From positions 1 to 41,135 of the forward strand of contig JAISIZ010000102.1 of assembly GCA_031261785.1 (NCBI GenBank): a stretch of DNA of 41,135 nt. The letters are read 5' to 3'. The first letter of the stretch is position 1. Each line of letters begins with the position of its first letter. The stretch comes from Mediterranea sp. (in: CFB group bacteria). GTDB lineage: Bacteria; Bacteroidota; Bacteroidia; Bacteroidales; Bacteroidaceae. The notes under the pieces are model-generated. The model saw only the letters and a list, made by a program, of their open reading frames with translations. It did not search any database and was not told where the DNA came from. A program made the translations under genes and the position numbers. Positions 17,070 to 25,980 of the stretch are shown piece after piece.

Positions 17070-18959
17070 ATGAAACGATATGTGTTATGGATATGGGCTT
17101 GTCTGCCCGCGATGTTCCTGCAGGCGCAACCCGCACTGAACGAAACCACGCTTGCCTCGCCCGACGGTCGGCAACAGTTCGCCTTCTGCCAACGGCAGGT
17201 GTCGGCGGAGGTGACTAAGATGTTCTACCGCGTCGACTTCGACGGACAGCCGGTGGTGCTGGAGTCGCGGTTGGACATTGGCCTCGACAACCACTTATGG
17301 GAGGAGGCGCTGGGTAAGCACTGGGCGCAACCCGCGCGCTGGAACGACGCGATGAGGCTCGACAGCGTTTCGCGTGCCGCGTGCAGGGAGAGTTGGAAGC
17401 CGCTCTATGGCGAGCGCTCCGCGGTGAGCGACCATTACAATGCCCTGACCCTCCACTTCTCGCGCGGCGACAAGTCGGCCTACCGCATGGACCTGGAAGT
17501 GCGGGCCTACGATGCCGGTATCGCCTTCCGTTACGCCTTTCCCATGCATCCCGAGGCCATCTACCATAGAGTGACCGACGAAGCCACGGAGTTCAGCTTC
17601 CCCGAAGGCACCACCGCCTGGTGGTCGGGCTGGGCGCAAGGGCCTTATGTCGAACGCCCGTTGTCTGACTGGCGCGACTGCGGCGAACGGCCGCTCACGC
17701 TACGGTTGGCCGACAGTTTGTACGTCTGCCTGACCGAAGCCCGGCAAGTTGATTTCCCCATCGTTCAGTTTCGCCTCTCCGAGGAGAAGAAGAATACCGT
17801 GCGGACGTCCCTCTACGCGCCGGCCGACATGGTGACGCCCTTCGCCACTCCCTGGCGGGTGGTGATGGCGAGCCATCGCCTCGGCGCGCTCTTGGAGAAC
17901 AACGACATCCTGCTCAACCTCAACGAGGCCAACCGCGTGGTGGATGCCGACTGGATTCGTCCGGGGAAAATCATGCGCGAGACGACACTGACCACCGCAA
18001 ACGCCAAGGCGTGCATCGACTTCTGCGCGCGCCACGGCATGCAGTACATCCTCTTCGACTGGAAGTGGTACGGTCCGTCGTTCGACTTCCGCTCCGACGC
18101 AGGCGAGGTGGTGGTGCCCAACCTCGACATGCCCGAGGTGGTGGCGTACGGCAAAGAGCGGGGCATCGGCGTGTGGCTATACGTCAACCAACATGCCTTG
18201 CAGCATCAGGCCGACCGCATATTTCCTCTCTATCGGCAGTGGGGCATAGCCGGCGTGAAGTTCGGCTTCGTGCAGTTCAAGACGCAGGGCTGGGCGACGT
18301 GGGTGCACGACCTCGTGCGCAAGGCGGCCGAGAACCACCTCATGGTGAACATCCACGACGAATACCGTCCCACGGGATTCAGCCGCGCTTATCCCAACTT
18401 GCTCACGCAAGAGGGCATCCGGGGCAATGAAGAGTTCCCCGACGCCACCAGCAACACCCTCTTGCCTTTCACCCGCATGATAGCCGGAGCCGCCGACTAC
18501 ACGGTGTGTTACTTCGACCCGCGTCTGAAGAACACGCACGCCCACCAGCTGGCCTTACCCGTGGTGTTCTACAGTCCGTTGCAGACGCTTTATTGGTACG
18601 ACACGCCCGCGCGCGTCAAGGAAGTGCCCGAGCTGGAGTTCTTCGACCAGGTGCCGGTGACGTGGGACGAGACGCGTGTGGTGCACGACCGCATCGGCGA
18701 GTACGTCACCATCGCCCGCCGTAGCGGGACGGACTGGTACGTGGGATGCATTGGCAACAACGAGGCGCGCGTGGTGTCGCTGCCGCTCGACTTCCTGACC
18801 AAAGGGCGAAAATACACGGCCACCATCTACGCCACCGACGAACGCGCGGATACGCCCACACGGGTAGGCATCACCACCCGGAAAGTCGACAGCGGCACCG
18901 TACTTACCCTACGGCTAAAGGAGCGCGACGGCTTCGCGCTGCGCATAGTACCCGATTGA
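17070..18959 (+). CDS. glycoside hydrolase family 97
   Basis: A 629-residue exo-alpha-glycosidase of the SusB family with signal peptide (cut near FLQAQ, residue 20). The N-terminal beta-sandwich (~25-275) is followed by the catalytic barrel (~280-530) with FDWKWYGPSFD, GVWLYVNQHA, GIAGVKFGFV, HDEYRPTGFSRAYPNL and QEGIRGNEEFPDA, then a C-terminal beta domain. Retaining GH97 alpha-galactosidases carry an Asp nucleophile in a GxKxDF motif; here that place is Gly (KFGF), which puts it nearer the inverting, SusB-like side, where Glu residues act (here in HDEY and EGIRGNEE). Substrate linkage is not predictable. It starts 7 bases after the esterase stop. Confidence 0.9.
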   Translation: MKRYVLWIWACLPAMFLQAQPALNETTLASPDGRQQFAFCQRQVSAEVTKMFYRVDFDGQPVVLESRLDIGLDNHLWEEALGKHWAQPARWNDAMRLDSVSRAACRESWKPLYGERSAVSDHYNALTLHFSRGDKSAYRMDLEVRAYDAGIAFRYAFPMHPEAIYHRVTDEATEFSFPEGTTAWWSGWAQGPYVERPLSDWRDCGERPLTLRLADSLYVCLTEARQVDFPIVQFRLSEEKKNTVRTSLYAPADMVTPFATPWRVVMASHRLGALLENNDILLNLNEANRVVDADWIRPGKIMRETTLTTANAKACIDFCARHGMQYILFDWKWYGPSFDFRSDAGEVVVPNLDMPEVVAYGKERGIGVWLYVNQHALQHQADRIFPLYRQWGIAGVKFGFVQFKTQGWATWVHDLVRKAAENHLMVNIHDEYRPTGFSRAYPNLLTQEGIRGNEEFPDATSNTLLPFTRMIAGAADYTVCYFDPRLKNTHAHQLALPVVFYSPLQTLYWYDTPARVKEVPELEFFDQVPVTWDETRVVHDRIGEYVTIARRSGTDWYVGCIGNNEARVVSLPLDFLTKGRKYTATIYATDERADTPTRVGITTRKVDSGTVLTLRLKERDGFALRIVPD

Positions 18960-18996
18960 ACAAACCATATCAGGAAACCGTATTAACGAACGAACA

Positions 18997-20223
18997 ATGA
19001 AGACAACATCTCTTATACTCGGGGCGGCCTCCGGCCTCCTCGCGGCCTGCGGCATGTCCGTGCTCTCGGACGCCGACAGGGTCAACGAGGCGCTCGACTA
19101 CTGCGACCACCAAGTGCACCGCACGCTCGGCGAGCTGCGTGCCCTCGAGGGAGGGCAGACACTCGACTACACGCTGATGCCGCGCAACATCGCCCGCGAC
19201 GACACCGCGTGGAACCTCTCGCCCGCCACGCCCGACGAGTGGTGCGCCGGCTTCTGGCCAGGCATACTGTGGTACGACTACGAGCATACGGGCGACACGT
19301 TGGTTCGGCGCGAAGCCGAGCGGTACACCGCCTCGCTGGGCTACCTCGCCAGCCGTCCGGCCTTCGATCACGACCTGGGCTTCCTCATCTTTTGCAGCTA
19401 CGGCAACGGCTATCGCCTCACGGGAAATCCCGCCTACAAAAAAGTCGTGCTCGACGCTGCCGACACCCTGGCCACGCTCTACCGTCCAAAGGTGGGGGCG
19501 TTGCTCTCGTGGCCGCGCAACGTCGAGATGTTCGGCGGACACAACGTCATCATGGATAACATGATGAACCTCGAGATGCTGATGTGGGCAGCCAAGAACG
19601 GAGGGAATCCCTACCTGGCCGACATCGCCGTGGCACACGCCGACAAGACGATGCGCCACCAGTTCCGCCCCGACTACACCTCGTATCACGTGGCGGTGTA
19701 CGACACGCTGACGGGACAATTCGTCCGCGGCGTCACCCACCAGGGCTACGCCGACGGCAGCATGTGGGCGCGCGGACAGGCGTGGGGTATATACGGCTTC
19801 ACGATGATGTATCGCGAGACGCGCGACACTCGGTACCTCGAGTTCGCGCGGAAGATCACCGACGCCTACCTCGTCCGGCTCCCCGACGACTACGTGCCCT
19901 ACTGGGACTTCGACGACCCCGCCATCCCCCAATCCCCGCGCGACGCCTCGGCCGCCTGCGTGGTGGCTTCGGCGCTGACGGAGCTGTGCGGCTATACGCG
20001 GGGCGACGAGAGCCTTCGTTACAGGAGCGCCGCCCAGAAGATGCTGGCCAGCCTCGCCTCGCCCACCTACCGATGCGGCGCGGGAAAGTCGGCCTTCCTG
20101 CTGCATTCCGTGGGCAACATGCCGGCCCACTCGGAGATCGACGCTTCTATCATATACGCCGACTATTATTATATAGAGGCGCTTACGCGATGGAAGAAAT
20201 TGCTGGAGAGTGAGGGCGAATAG
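18997..20223 (+). CDS. GH88 unsaturated glucuronyl hydrolase
   Basis: A 408-residue lipoprotein-type protein (lipobox LAAC, Cys18) with a GH88 alpha/alpha toroid. It hydrates and removes the 4,5-unsaturated uronic acid that lyases leave at the non-reducing end. The two catalytic Asp of the family appear in FDHDLGF (~residue 128) and IMDNMMNLEML (~187); other hallmarks are THQGYADGSMWARGQAWGIYG and YWDFDDPAIP. Together with two lyases upstream it defines the locus as a beta-elimination pathway for a uronic-acid polymer. Confidence 0.93.
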   Translation: MKTTSLILGAASGLLAACGMSVLSDADRVNEALDYCDHQVHRTLGELRALEGGQTLDYTLMPRNIARDDTAWNLSPATPDEWCAGFWPGILWYDYEHTGDTLVRREAERYTASLGYLASRPAFDHDLGFLIFCSYGNGYRLTGNPAYKKVVLDAADTLATLYRPKVGALLSWPRNVEMFGGHNVIMDNMMNLEMLMWAAKNGGNPYLADIAVAHADKTMRHQFRPDYTSYHVAVYDTLTGQFVRGVTHQGYADGSMWARGQAWGIYGFTMMYRETRDTRYLEFARKITDAYLVRLPDDYVPYWDFDDPAIPQSPRDASAACVVASALTELCGYTRGDESLRYRSAAQKMLASLASPTYRCGAGKSAFLLHSVGNMPAHSEIDASIIYADYYYIEALTRWKKLLESEGE

Positions 20224-20302
20224 CGTTCTTTGTCTTAACTTCGCGTATATTTCCGAGAAACCTGAGAACAATTACCAAGAACCCTTAAAAAACAATCGAC
20301 GT

Positions 20303-21439
20303 ATGAAACGTAACATCTTCGCACTTCTCCTCATCGCCCTTGGCGTCCTCCCCGCCGCGGCGCAGATCAGCTACGACGCCTTCCATCCCGGCGAGCCGTG
20401 GCTCGACGACAAAGGCACGCACATCAACGCCCACGGTGGCGGCGTGCTTTACGAGCAAGGCACGTACTATTGGTTCGGCGAGCACAAGACCGCCGGCAAG
20501 CAGGGCAACCGCGCCTGGGTGGGCGTGCACTGCTACTCGAGCCGCGACCTGTACAACTGGAAAGACGAAGGCATAGCGCTGAACGTGATGCCCGAAGGAT
20601 CGGGCAGCGACATCGAGGCGGGCTGCATACTCGAACGCCCCAAGGTGCTCTACAACGCCAAGACACGCAAATACGTGATGTGGTTCCACCTCGAGCCTAA
20701 AGGACAAGGATACGCCGGGGCGCGGATAGGCATCGCGCAGGCCGACAAGGTGACGGGGCCGTACACCTTCGTCCGCAGCACGCGCGCCACGCCGCGGATG
20801 TGGCCCGTCAACGTGAAACCCGAGCACAAACGTCCCGTGGATGAGGCGCATCGCGCCGAACGCAATAATCTCGATCCGGGCGAGGATCCCGACGAGGTCA
20901 ATACCTTGGGACGCGATTTCGAAGAGGGACAGCAGTCGCGCGACATGACGCTCTTCCTCGACGACGACGGACGGGCCTACCACATCTGCGCCTCCGAATC
21001 GAACAGCACGCTGCACATCAACCAGCTGACGGACGACTTCCTCGACTTCTCGGGCAAGTACGTCCGCGCCTTCGTGGGGCGTAAGATGGAGGCTCCCGCC
21101 TTCTTCAAGCGCGACGGCCTATATTACTTCATGGGATCCGACTGCACAGGCTGGCGTCCAAATCCCGCCCGCTCCGCGGTGGCTCCCTCCATCTGGGGAC
21201 CGTGGACGGAGCTGGGAAATCCCTGCGTGGATGACGAGGCGGAGACCACCTATCGCTCGCAAAGCACCTTCTTCCTTCCCGTGGCGGGCACCGACCAGGT
21301 GATCTACATGGGCGACCGCTGGCAGCCCGACAATGCCATCGACGGGCGCTACATCTGGCTCCCCGTGGAGTGGACGGAGGATGGTAGCCGCTTCATCCTG
21401 CGCTGGAAGGCGGAGTGGAGGCTGGAGGGCGGCGAATAG
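20303..21439 (+). CDS. GH43-like glycoside hydrolase
   Basis: About 378 residues from ATG 20303, which gives a clean signal peptide (MKRNIFALLLIALGVLPAAAQ); an earlier in-frame start in the intergenic gap does not. The five-bladed beta-propeller repeats are visible (INAHGGGVLYEQGTYYWFGE, then SRDLYNWKDEGIAL, SRDMTLFLDDDGRAYHI, KMEAPAFFKRDGLYYFMGS). The first-blade Asp usually acting as base is replaced by the NAHGGG motif, as in subfamilies near GH43_24 and GH43_34. Those act on galactans or related glycans. It is the last gene of the PUL, 80 bases after GH88, and stops 24 bases before the convergent asnA. Confidence 0.75.
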   Translation: MKRNIFALLLIALGVLPAAAQISYDAFHPGEPWLDDKGTHINAHGGGVLYEQGTYYWFGEHKTAGKQGNRAWVGVHCYSSRDLYNWKDEGIALNVMPEGSGSDIEAGCILERPKVLYNAKTRKYVMWFHLEPKGQGYAGARIGIAQADKVTGPYTFVRSTRATPRMWPVNVKPEHKRPVDEAHRAERNNLDPGEDPDEVNTLGRDFEEGQQSRDMTLFLDDDGRAYHICASESNSTLHINQLTDDFLDFSGKYVRAFVGRKMEAPAFFKRDGLYYFMGSDCTGWRPNPARSAVAPSIWGPWTELGNPCVDDEAETTYRSQSTFFLPVAGTDQVIYMGDRWQPDNAIDGRYIWLPVEWTEDGSRFILRWKAEWRLEGGE

Positions 21440-21463
21440 CCCCCCCCGCGCAGCCCATCCGTA

Positions 21464-22501
21464 TCAGATAAGGTGTATCTCCATCCGTGCGCACTCGGCG
21501 CGCATCTCTTCGGGCCAGATGCTGGCCTGGATCTCGCCAATATGCGCCTTGCGGAGGTAGAACATGCAGAGGCGCGACTGCCCGATGCCGCCACCGATGG
21601 ACAGCGGTAGCGTGTCGCCCATCAGCCGTTTGTGGAAGTACAGCTCCAGCCTACGTTCCTGTCCCTCTTCGTTGAGCTGGCGGAGCAATGCCGCCTTATC
21701 CACGCGGATGCCCATGGACGACAGCTCGAAGGAGCGCCGCAAGACATCGTTCCAGATCAGCAGGTCGCCGTTCAGGCCGGGCAAGTCGTTCAGCCCGGGG
21801 GTGGTGTAGTCGTCGTAGTCGGGCGCGCGTCCGTCGTGTTTCTTGCCGTCGCCCAGCTTGCAGCCGATACCGATCACGAACACGGATCCGTACTTCTCGC
21901 AGATGGCGTGTTCACGCTCCTTCGGTTCGAGGTCGGGATAGAGCTGGCGCAGCTCCTCGGCGTGGATGAAGTGTAGGGTGGGGGCCATTCGCGGCTTCAT
22001 CTGCGGATACATCTCGTACACCATATACTCCGTGCGGATCATGGCGGCGTAGATTCGTCGCACGATCTCCTTGAGGAACTCCACGGTGCGGTCGGCCGGG
22101 GTGATGACCCGTTCCCAGTCCCACTGGTCGACGTAGAGCGAGTGCATGTTGCCCAGCTCCTCGTCGGCACGGATGGCGTTCATGTCGGTGTAGATGCCGT
22201 AGCCCGGCTCGATGCCGTAGTCGGCCAGCGTCACCCGCTTCCATTTGGCCAGCGAGTGCACCACCTCGGCCCGGGCGTCGCCCAAGTCCTTGATGGGGAA
22301 CGTCACGGCTCGCTCCACGCCGTTGAGGTCGTCATTGATGCCGGTGCCCTTGAGCACGAACAGGGGTGCGGTGACACGTCGCAGCCGTAACTCGGAGGAG
22401 AGGTTGGACTGGAAGAACTCTTTTATTTGCTTGATGCCCAGCTCGGTTTGTTTGAGGTCGAGTAGGGGCTTATACCCTTCGGGGCGTATCAGGTAACTCA
22501 T
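21464..22501 (-). CDS. asnA: aspartate-ammonia ligase
   Basis: A 345-residue AsnA enzyme, which makes asparagine from aspartate, ammonia and ATP in the cytoplasm. It is a class II aminoacyl-tRNA-synthetase-like fold. Recognisable stretches include LRRVTAPLFVLKGTGINDDL, AKWKRVTLADYG, LYVDQWDWE and the C-terminal IGGGIGQSRLCMFYLRKAHI. Length is normal. It is monocistronic and convergent with the end of the PUL. Confidence 0.95.
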   Translation of the reverse strand: MSYLIRPEGYKPLLDLKQTELGIKQIKEFFQSNLSSELRLRRVTAPLFVLKGTGINDDLNGVERAVTFPIKDLGDARAEVVHSLAKWKRVTLADYGIEPGYGIYTDMNAIRADEELGNMHSLYVDQWDWERVITPADRTVEFLKEIVRRIYAAMIRTEYMVYEMYPQMKPRMAPTLHFIHAEELRQLYPDLEPKEREHAICEKYGSVFVIGIGCKLGDGKKHDGRAPDYDDYTTPGLNDLPGLNGDLLIWNDVLRRSFELSSMGIRVDKAALLRQLNEEGQERRLELYFHKRLMGDTLPLSIGGGIGQSRLCMFYLRKAHIGEIQASIWPEEMRAECARMEIHLI

Positions 22502-22545
22502 AAAGTGATGATATTTGTTTTTTGATTATCGGTTTTTAAGAGCGG

Positions 22546-22553
22546 CAAAGATA
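22546..22553 (-). promoter_or_regulatory. -7 box of asnA
   Basis: TATCTTTG on the minus strand, 45 bases before the asnA ATG. No clear -33 TTTG at the usual distance. Confidence 0.45.
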
Positions 22554-22659
22554 AAAAGAAAAAACCTGTGGACGGCACGGTAGAGGGGCTTTTAAGAAAA
22601 GCGAATAAACGATGTTGCAAAACATACAATTCAGAGTGATAACGTAAGCGGATTATCTC

Positions 22660-22667
22660 TACTTTTG
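22660..22667 (+). promoter_or_regulatory. -7 box of ald
   Basis: TACTTTTG, 29 bases before the ald ATG at 22696, fits TAnnTTTG. The -33 region is poor. Confidence 0.45.
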
Positions 22668-22695
22668 CCCGTTGTTTAACCTAAAACATATCATT

Positions 22696-23784
22696 ATGAT
22701 AATTGGTGTACCCAAAGAGATTAAAAACAATGAAAACAGGGTGGGCATGACACCCTCCGGAGTGACGGAGTTGGTGAAGAGAGGCCACCAAGTGTATATC
22801 CAGCACGAGGCTGGCGCCGGCAGTGGATTCGCCGACGAAGCTTACTTGGCCGCCGGGGCGAAGATACTCCCCACGGCCGAGGAGGTGTACGGCACGGCCG
22901 AGATGATCGTGAAGGTGAAGGAGCCGATAACTCCCGAGTACGCGCTCATCAAGGAGAATCAGTTGCTGTTCACGTACTTCCACTTCGCCTCGGACGAGAA
23001 GCTGACACGCGCCATGATCGCGAGCAAGGCGGTCTGCCTGGCCTACGAGACCGTAGAGCTGCCCGACCACTCGCTGCCGCTCCTCATCCCGATGAGCGAG
23101 ATTGCCGGACGCATGTCCATCCAGGAAGGGGCGCGTTTCCTGGAGAAGCCGCAAGGCGGCAAAGGCATACTGCTGGGCGGCGTGCCGGGAGTGAAACCCG
23201 CCAAGGTGCTGATCGTGGGGGGTGGCGTGGTAGGTGCCAACGCCGCGCTGATGGCCGCGGGTATGGGAGCCGACGTGACCATCGCCGACATCAACCTGCC
23301 CCGGTTGCGCTACCTGAGCGAGACGTTGCCCGCCAACGTGAAGACGCTCTACTCCACCGAGACGCACCTCAAGGAGGAGCTGCCCGACACCGACTTGCTT
23401 ATCGGCTCCGTGCTGATACCGGGCGACAAGGCGCCGCACCTCATCACCCGCTCCATGTTGCCCCTCATGAAACCCGGAAGCGTGATGGTCGACGTCGCCA
23501 TCGACCAGGGCGGATGCTTCGAGACGTCGCACCCCACCACGCATAGCGAGCCGACGTACGTCATCGACGGCATCGTGCACTACGCCGTAGCCAACATTCC
23601 CGGTGCCGTGCCCTATACGTCGACCATGGCGCTTACCAACTCCACCCTGCCTTACGTCATCGCGTTGGCCAACAAGGGATGGAAGCAAGCATGCGAGGAC
23701 GACGCCTGCTTGGCCCGAGGCCTGAACATCGTGAATGGCAAGGTGACCTACAAGGCGGTGGCGGACGTGTTTGGGATAAATTGA
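22696..23784 (+). CDS. ald: alanine dehydrogenase
   Basis: A 362-residue NAD-dependent enzyme that interconverts alanine and pyruvate plus ammonia. The start at 22696 (MIIGVPKEIKNNENRVGMTP) is the standard N-terminus; an ATG eight codons earlier is less likely. Visible features: substrate-binding Lys in VKVKEP (~74), catalytic His in LFTYFHFA (~95), the NAD-binding VLIVGGGVVGANAALMAAGM (~168-187) and the HYAVANIPGAVPYTSTMALT block. Length matches the family. Its stop codon lies in a short AT-rich repeat that belongs to the terminator hairpin behind it. Confidence 0.95.
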   Translation: MIIGVPKEIKNNENRVGMTPSGVTELVKRGHQVYIQHEAGAGSGFADEAYLAAGAKILPTAEEVYGTAEMIVKVKEPITPEYALIKENQLLFTYFHFASDEKLTRAMIASKAVCLAYETVELPDHSLPLLIPMSEIAGRMSIQEGARFLEKPQGGKGILLGGVPGVKPAKVLIVGGGVVGANAALMAAGMGADVTIADINLPRLRYLSETLPANVKTLYSTETHLKEELPDTDLLIGSVLIPGDKAPHLITRSMLPLMKPGSVMVDVAIDQGGCFETSHPTTHSEPTYVIDGIVHYAVANIPGAVPYTSTMALTNSTLPYVIALANKGWKQACEDDACLARGLNIVNGKVTYKAVADVFGIN

Positions 23785-23803
23785 GAATTGAGAATTAAAA
23801 ATT

Positions 23804-23875
23804 AAAAAATAATAGTCTGGCAAATCAGCGATTACCTATCGGGGTAGATCGAAGATTGCCAGACTATTATTTTTT
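23804..23875. terminator. bidirectional terminator with perfect 20-bp stem
   Basis: AAAAAATAATAGTCTGGCAA (23804-23823) pairs perfectly with 23856-23875 across a 32-base loop. A-rich left and T-rich right ends make it work in both directions between convergent ald and the FabK-like gene. GAATTGA-type repeats extend both arms (23778-23803 and 23876-23894) and supply both genes' ends. Confidence 0.85.
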
Positions 23876-24818
23876 AATTCTCAATTCTCAATTTATCCAA
23901 AGCTTTTTGGTAGTCTTCCACCAGCTCTTTCATCACTTCCGCGGTCGATTGTTGGCGGGAGATGATGGAGGCTATTTGTCCGATCTCCAGTTCGCCCTCC
24001 TCGAGGTCTCCCTCGAAGATGCCTCGTTTGGCGCGACCTTTGCCGAGTAGCTCGCGTAGCTCGTCGGCGGTGGCTCCGGCGTCTTCGGCCTGGGCTACGG
24101 CGTCGGTGAAGTTTCCTTTGATGAGGCGCACGGGCGACAGTTTGCGCAGGTGCAGCTTGGTGTCGCCTTCGCCTATGGCCAGGCAATAGTCCTTGAAGGC
24201 TTGGTTGGCCGAGCTTTCGTCGGTCAGCGCGAAGAGGGTACCTATCTGCGCGGCATCGGCACCCAATACCATGGCGGCGAGGATGCCCTCGCCCGTGGCG
24301 ATGCCTCCGGCGGCTATCAGCGGCAGGGAGGTGGCTTGGCGTACGGCGGGGAGGAGGCAGAAGGTGGTGGTCTCCTCGCGTCCGTTGTGGCCACCGGCCT
24401 CGAAGCCCTCGGCCACGATGGCGTCCACGCCGGCCTCCTCGCACTTCTTGGCGAACTTGGCCGACGAGACGACGTGGACGACGGTGACGCCGCGCTCCTT
24501 GAGCCAGGGGGTCCATGTCTTGGGGTTGCCGGCTGAGGTGAAGGCGATTTTCACGCCCTCGTCCACGGCGAGCTGCATGATTTCGGCGATCTGCGGATAC
24601 ATCAGGGGAAAGTTGACGGCGAAAGGTTTGTCGGTAGCCGCCTTGCATTTGCGGATGTGCTCGCGCAGGGTCTCGGGATGCATGGATCCGGCGCCTATGA
24701 TGCCCAGCCCGCCGGCATTGCTCACCGCCGCGGCCAGTCTCCAGCCGCTGCACCATACCATGCCGGCTTGGATGATGGGATACTGGATCCCGAAAAGGGT
24801 AGTTATTCTGTTGTTCAT
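23874..24818 (-). CDS. FabK-like / nitronate monooxygenase-type flavoprotein
   Basis: A 314-residue FMN-dependent TIM-barrel oxidoreductase of the 2-nitropropane dioxygenase/FabK family. Motifs: IQYPIIQAGMVWCSG at the N-terminus, AVNFPLMYP, EGFEAGGHNGREE (the family His), PLIAAGGIATGEGI and GADAAQIGTLFALTDES. Members act either as enoyl-ACP reductase II in fatty-acid synthesis or as nitronate monooxygenase; the sequence alone does not settle which. Monocistronic and convergent with ald. Confidence 0.85.
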   Translation of the reverse strand: MNNRITTLFGIQYPIIQAGMVWCSGWRLAAAVSNAGGLGIIGAGSMHPETLREHIRKCKAATDKPFAVNFPLMYPQIAEIMQLAVDEGVKIAFTSAGNPKTWTPWLKERGVTVVHVVSSAKFAKKCEEAGVDAIVAEGFEAGGHNGREETTTFCLLPAVRQATSLPLIAAGGIATGEGILAAMVLGADAAQIGTLFALTDESSANQAFKDYCLAIGEGDTKLHLRKLSPVRLIKGNFTDAVAQAEDAGATADELRELLGKGRAKRGIFEGDLEEGELEIGQIASIISRQQSTAEVMKELVEDYQKALDKLRIEN

Positions 24819-24910
24819 TGCTTTATTCTTGGCCGACGAGGGAAGGTATAGGCAAGGACACGAGGTCTCGTCGACTTATCCCCCGTATCCCCCCGTATTC
24901 TCAGTTCTTC

Positions 24911-24957
24911 ATTTGTGATTCTTGATTCTCGATTCTCGATTCTTCATTTTTCATTAT
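24911..24957 (-). repeat. GAATGAAGAAT-type AT-rich repeat
   Basis: A run of GATTCTTGATTCTCGATTCT-type heptamers, the minus-strand form of the GAATGAAGAAT family. It fills part of the gap upstream of the FabK-like gene. Confidence 0.6.
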
Positions 24958-24964
24958 AACGTCT

Positions 24965-25450
24965 TCAAGGGGAGAACTGTTTAAATATGGGATGATTTAT
25001 TTTCACGGTGGTTGAGTCGCCGTAGGTGCTGAGCGCTTCCATCGTCCGTTTTCGGCGTTCGCGTCCTTTCTTGTCCCAGAATTCCTTGGTGAAGATAGCC
25101 ATGAGGTCGGTGCCGTAGCTGATGCCGACGCCTCTCCGTATGGCTGGGGCTATGAGCTTGGGCAGCTTCCATTCGCCGAGGTTGATCGATGGCATGCCTT
25201 TGCGTATGTGAGGCGTGGGAATCGTGATGGTCATGTTGGGCTTTAGCCAGCTTTTCTCCGTCGACGGCCTCGGTGCCAGGTCGCCCACGGTGTTGCTGAA
25301 ATCTATCTGTCCCACGGCTTTGGGGTTGATCTTCAGCTCCCCGTCGTTCGCTGTCGCGGGATGGGCTACGCGGATAGAGTCTTCGGGCGCGTGCGATTGT
25401 GGTTGCTCCGCGCGGCAGAGGCCGGCAAGCAGCAATAGCGTTACCACCAT
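24965..25450 (-). CDS. small exported protein of ECF-sigma operon (DUF4858-like)
   Basis: About 161 residues from ATG 25450, chosen because it begins with a signal peptide (MVVTLLLLAGLCRA). A much longer open frame upstream is a shadow of the neighbouring genes. The body has no known catalytic motif; conserved-looking blocks are LKPNMTITIPTPHI and MPSINLGEWKLPKLI, and GISYGTDLMAIFTKEFW near the end. It resembles a Bacteroidetes family I recall as DUF4858. It overlaps the upstream lipoprotein gene by 10 bases and is the last gene of the four-gene sigma operon. Confidence 0.6.
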   Translation of the reverse strand: MVVTLLLLAGLCRAEQPQSHAPEDSIRVAHPATANDGELKINPKAVGQIDFSNTVGDLAPRPSTEKSWLKPNMTITIPTPHIRKGMPSINLGEWKLPKLIAPAIRRGVGISYGTDLMAIFTKEFWDKKGRERRKRTMEALSTYGDSTTVKINHPIFKQFSP

Positions 25451-25968
25451 CGGTATCCGGTGCCGCAGAGTGGGTCGTCGTAGCAGGGGTCTATGGTCCA
25501 TCGTGTTCGGGGATATTGTCGTTCGTCCCACCATCGTTGGTAGCAGTCGGCGGCTTCGAGCACCTCCTCGTCGGTGAGGAAGTAGAGTGGCTCGTAGTTC
25601 TCGGCGTTGGCCAGCACCATCTTGCATCCCATGGATGGGGGTGTTCCGCGTCGTATGCTCTCGATGATCCAGAGTACGCATTCTCCAAGTCGGATCTTTC
25701 CGCTGTTCATGTTGTAGACTGATGGGAACGAGGGTATCACGGTGAGGTCGCGCACGTAGGTCAGCAGCGCGGGGATATCTTTCGTCGCGAAGTGGGGTAC
25801 GGAGATCACGCCCTTGTCGTCGGTCGCCTTGTAGTTTCCTCCCTTGAGTTGCTTCACGAATAGGCTCACGTCCGGATTGTTGTAATCCAGCTCCTCGCTG
25901 CCGCATCCGCCCAGCGAGCAGAGTAGGCAAAGAGCCACGCAGAGGATGGATAATGTTCTTTTCATCAT
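25441..25968 (-). CDS. lipoprotein of ECF-sigma operon (DUF4943-like)
   Basis: A 175-residue lipoprotein (signal MMKRTLSILCVALCLLCSL, lipobox LGGC). The body has NNPDVSLFVKQLKGGNY, VPHFATKDIPALLTYV, VIPSFPSV, GECVLWIIESIR and AENYEPLYFLTDEEVLEAA, a pattern I associate with DUF4943. No function is known. It lies 12 bases after the barrel/anti-sigma gene and overlaps the next one, so it is in the same operon. Confidence 0.7.
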   Translation of the reverse strand: MMKRTLSILCVALCLLCSLGGCGSEELDYNNPDVSLFVKQLKGGNYKATDDKGVISVPHFATKDIPALLTYVRDLTVIPSFPSVYNMNSGKIRLGECVLWIIESIRRGTPPSMGCKMVLANAENYEPLYFLTDEEVLEAADCYQRWWDERQYPRTRWTIDPCYDDPLCGTGYRWW

Positions 25969-25980
25969 TCGGAGGGTCTA

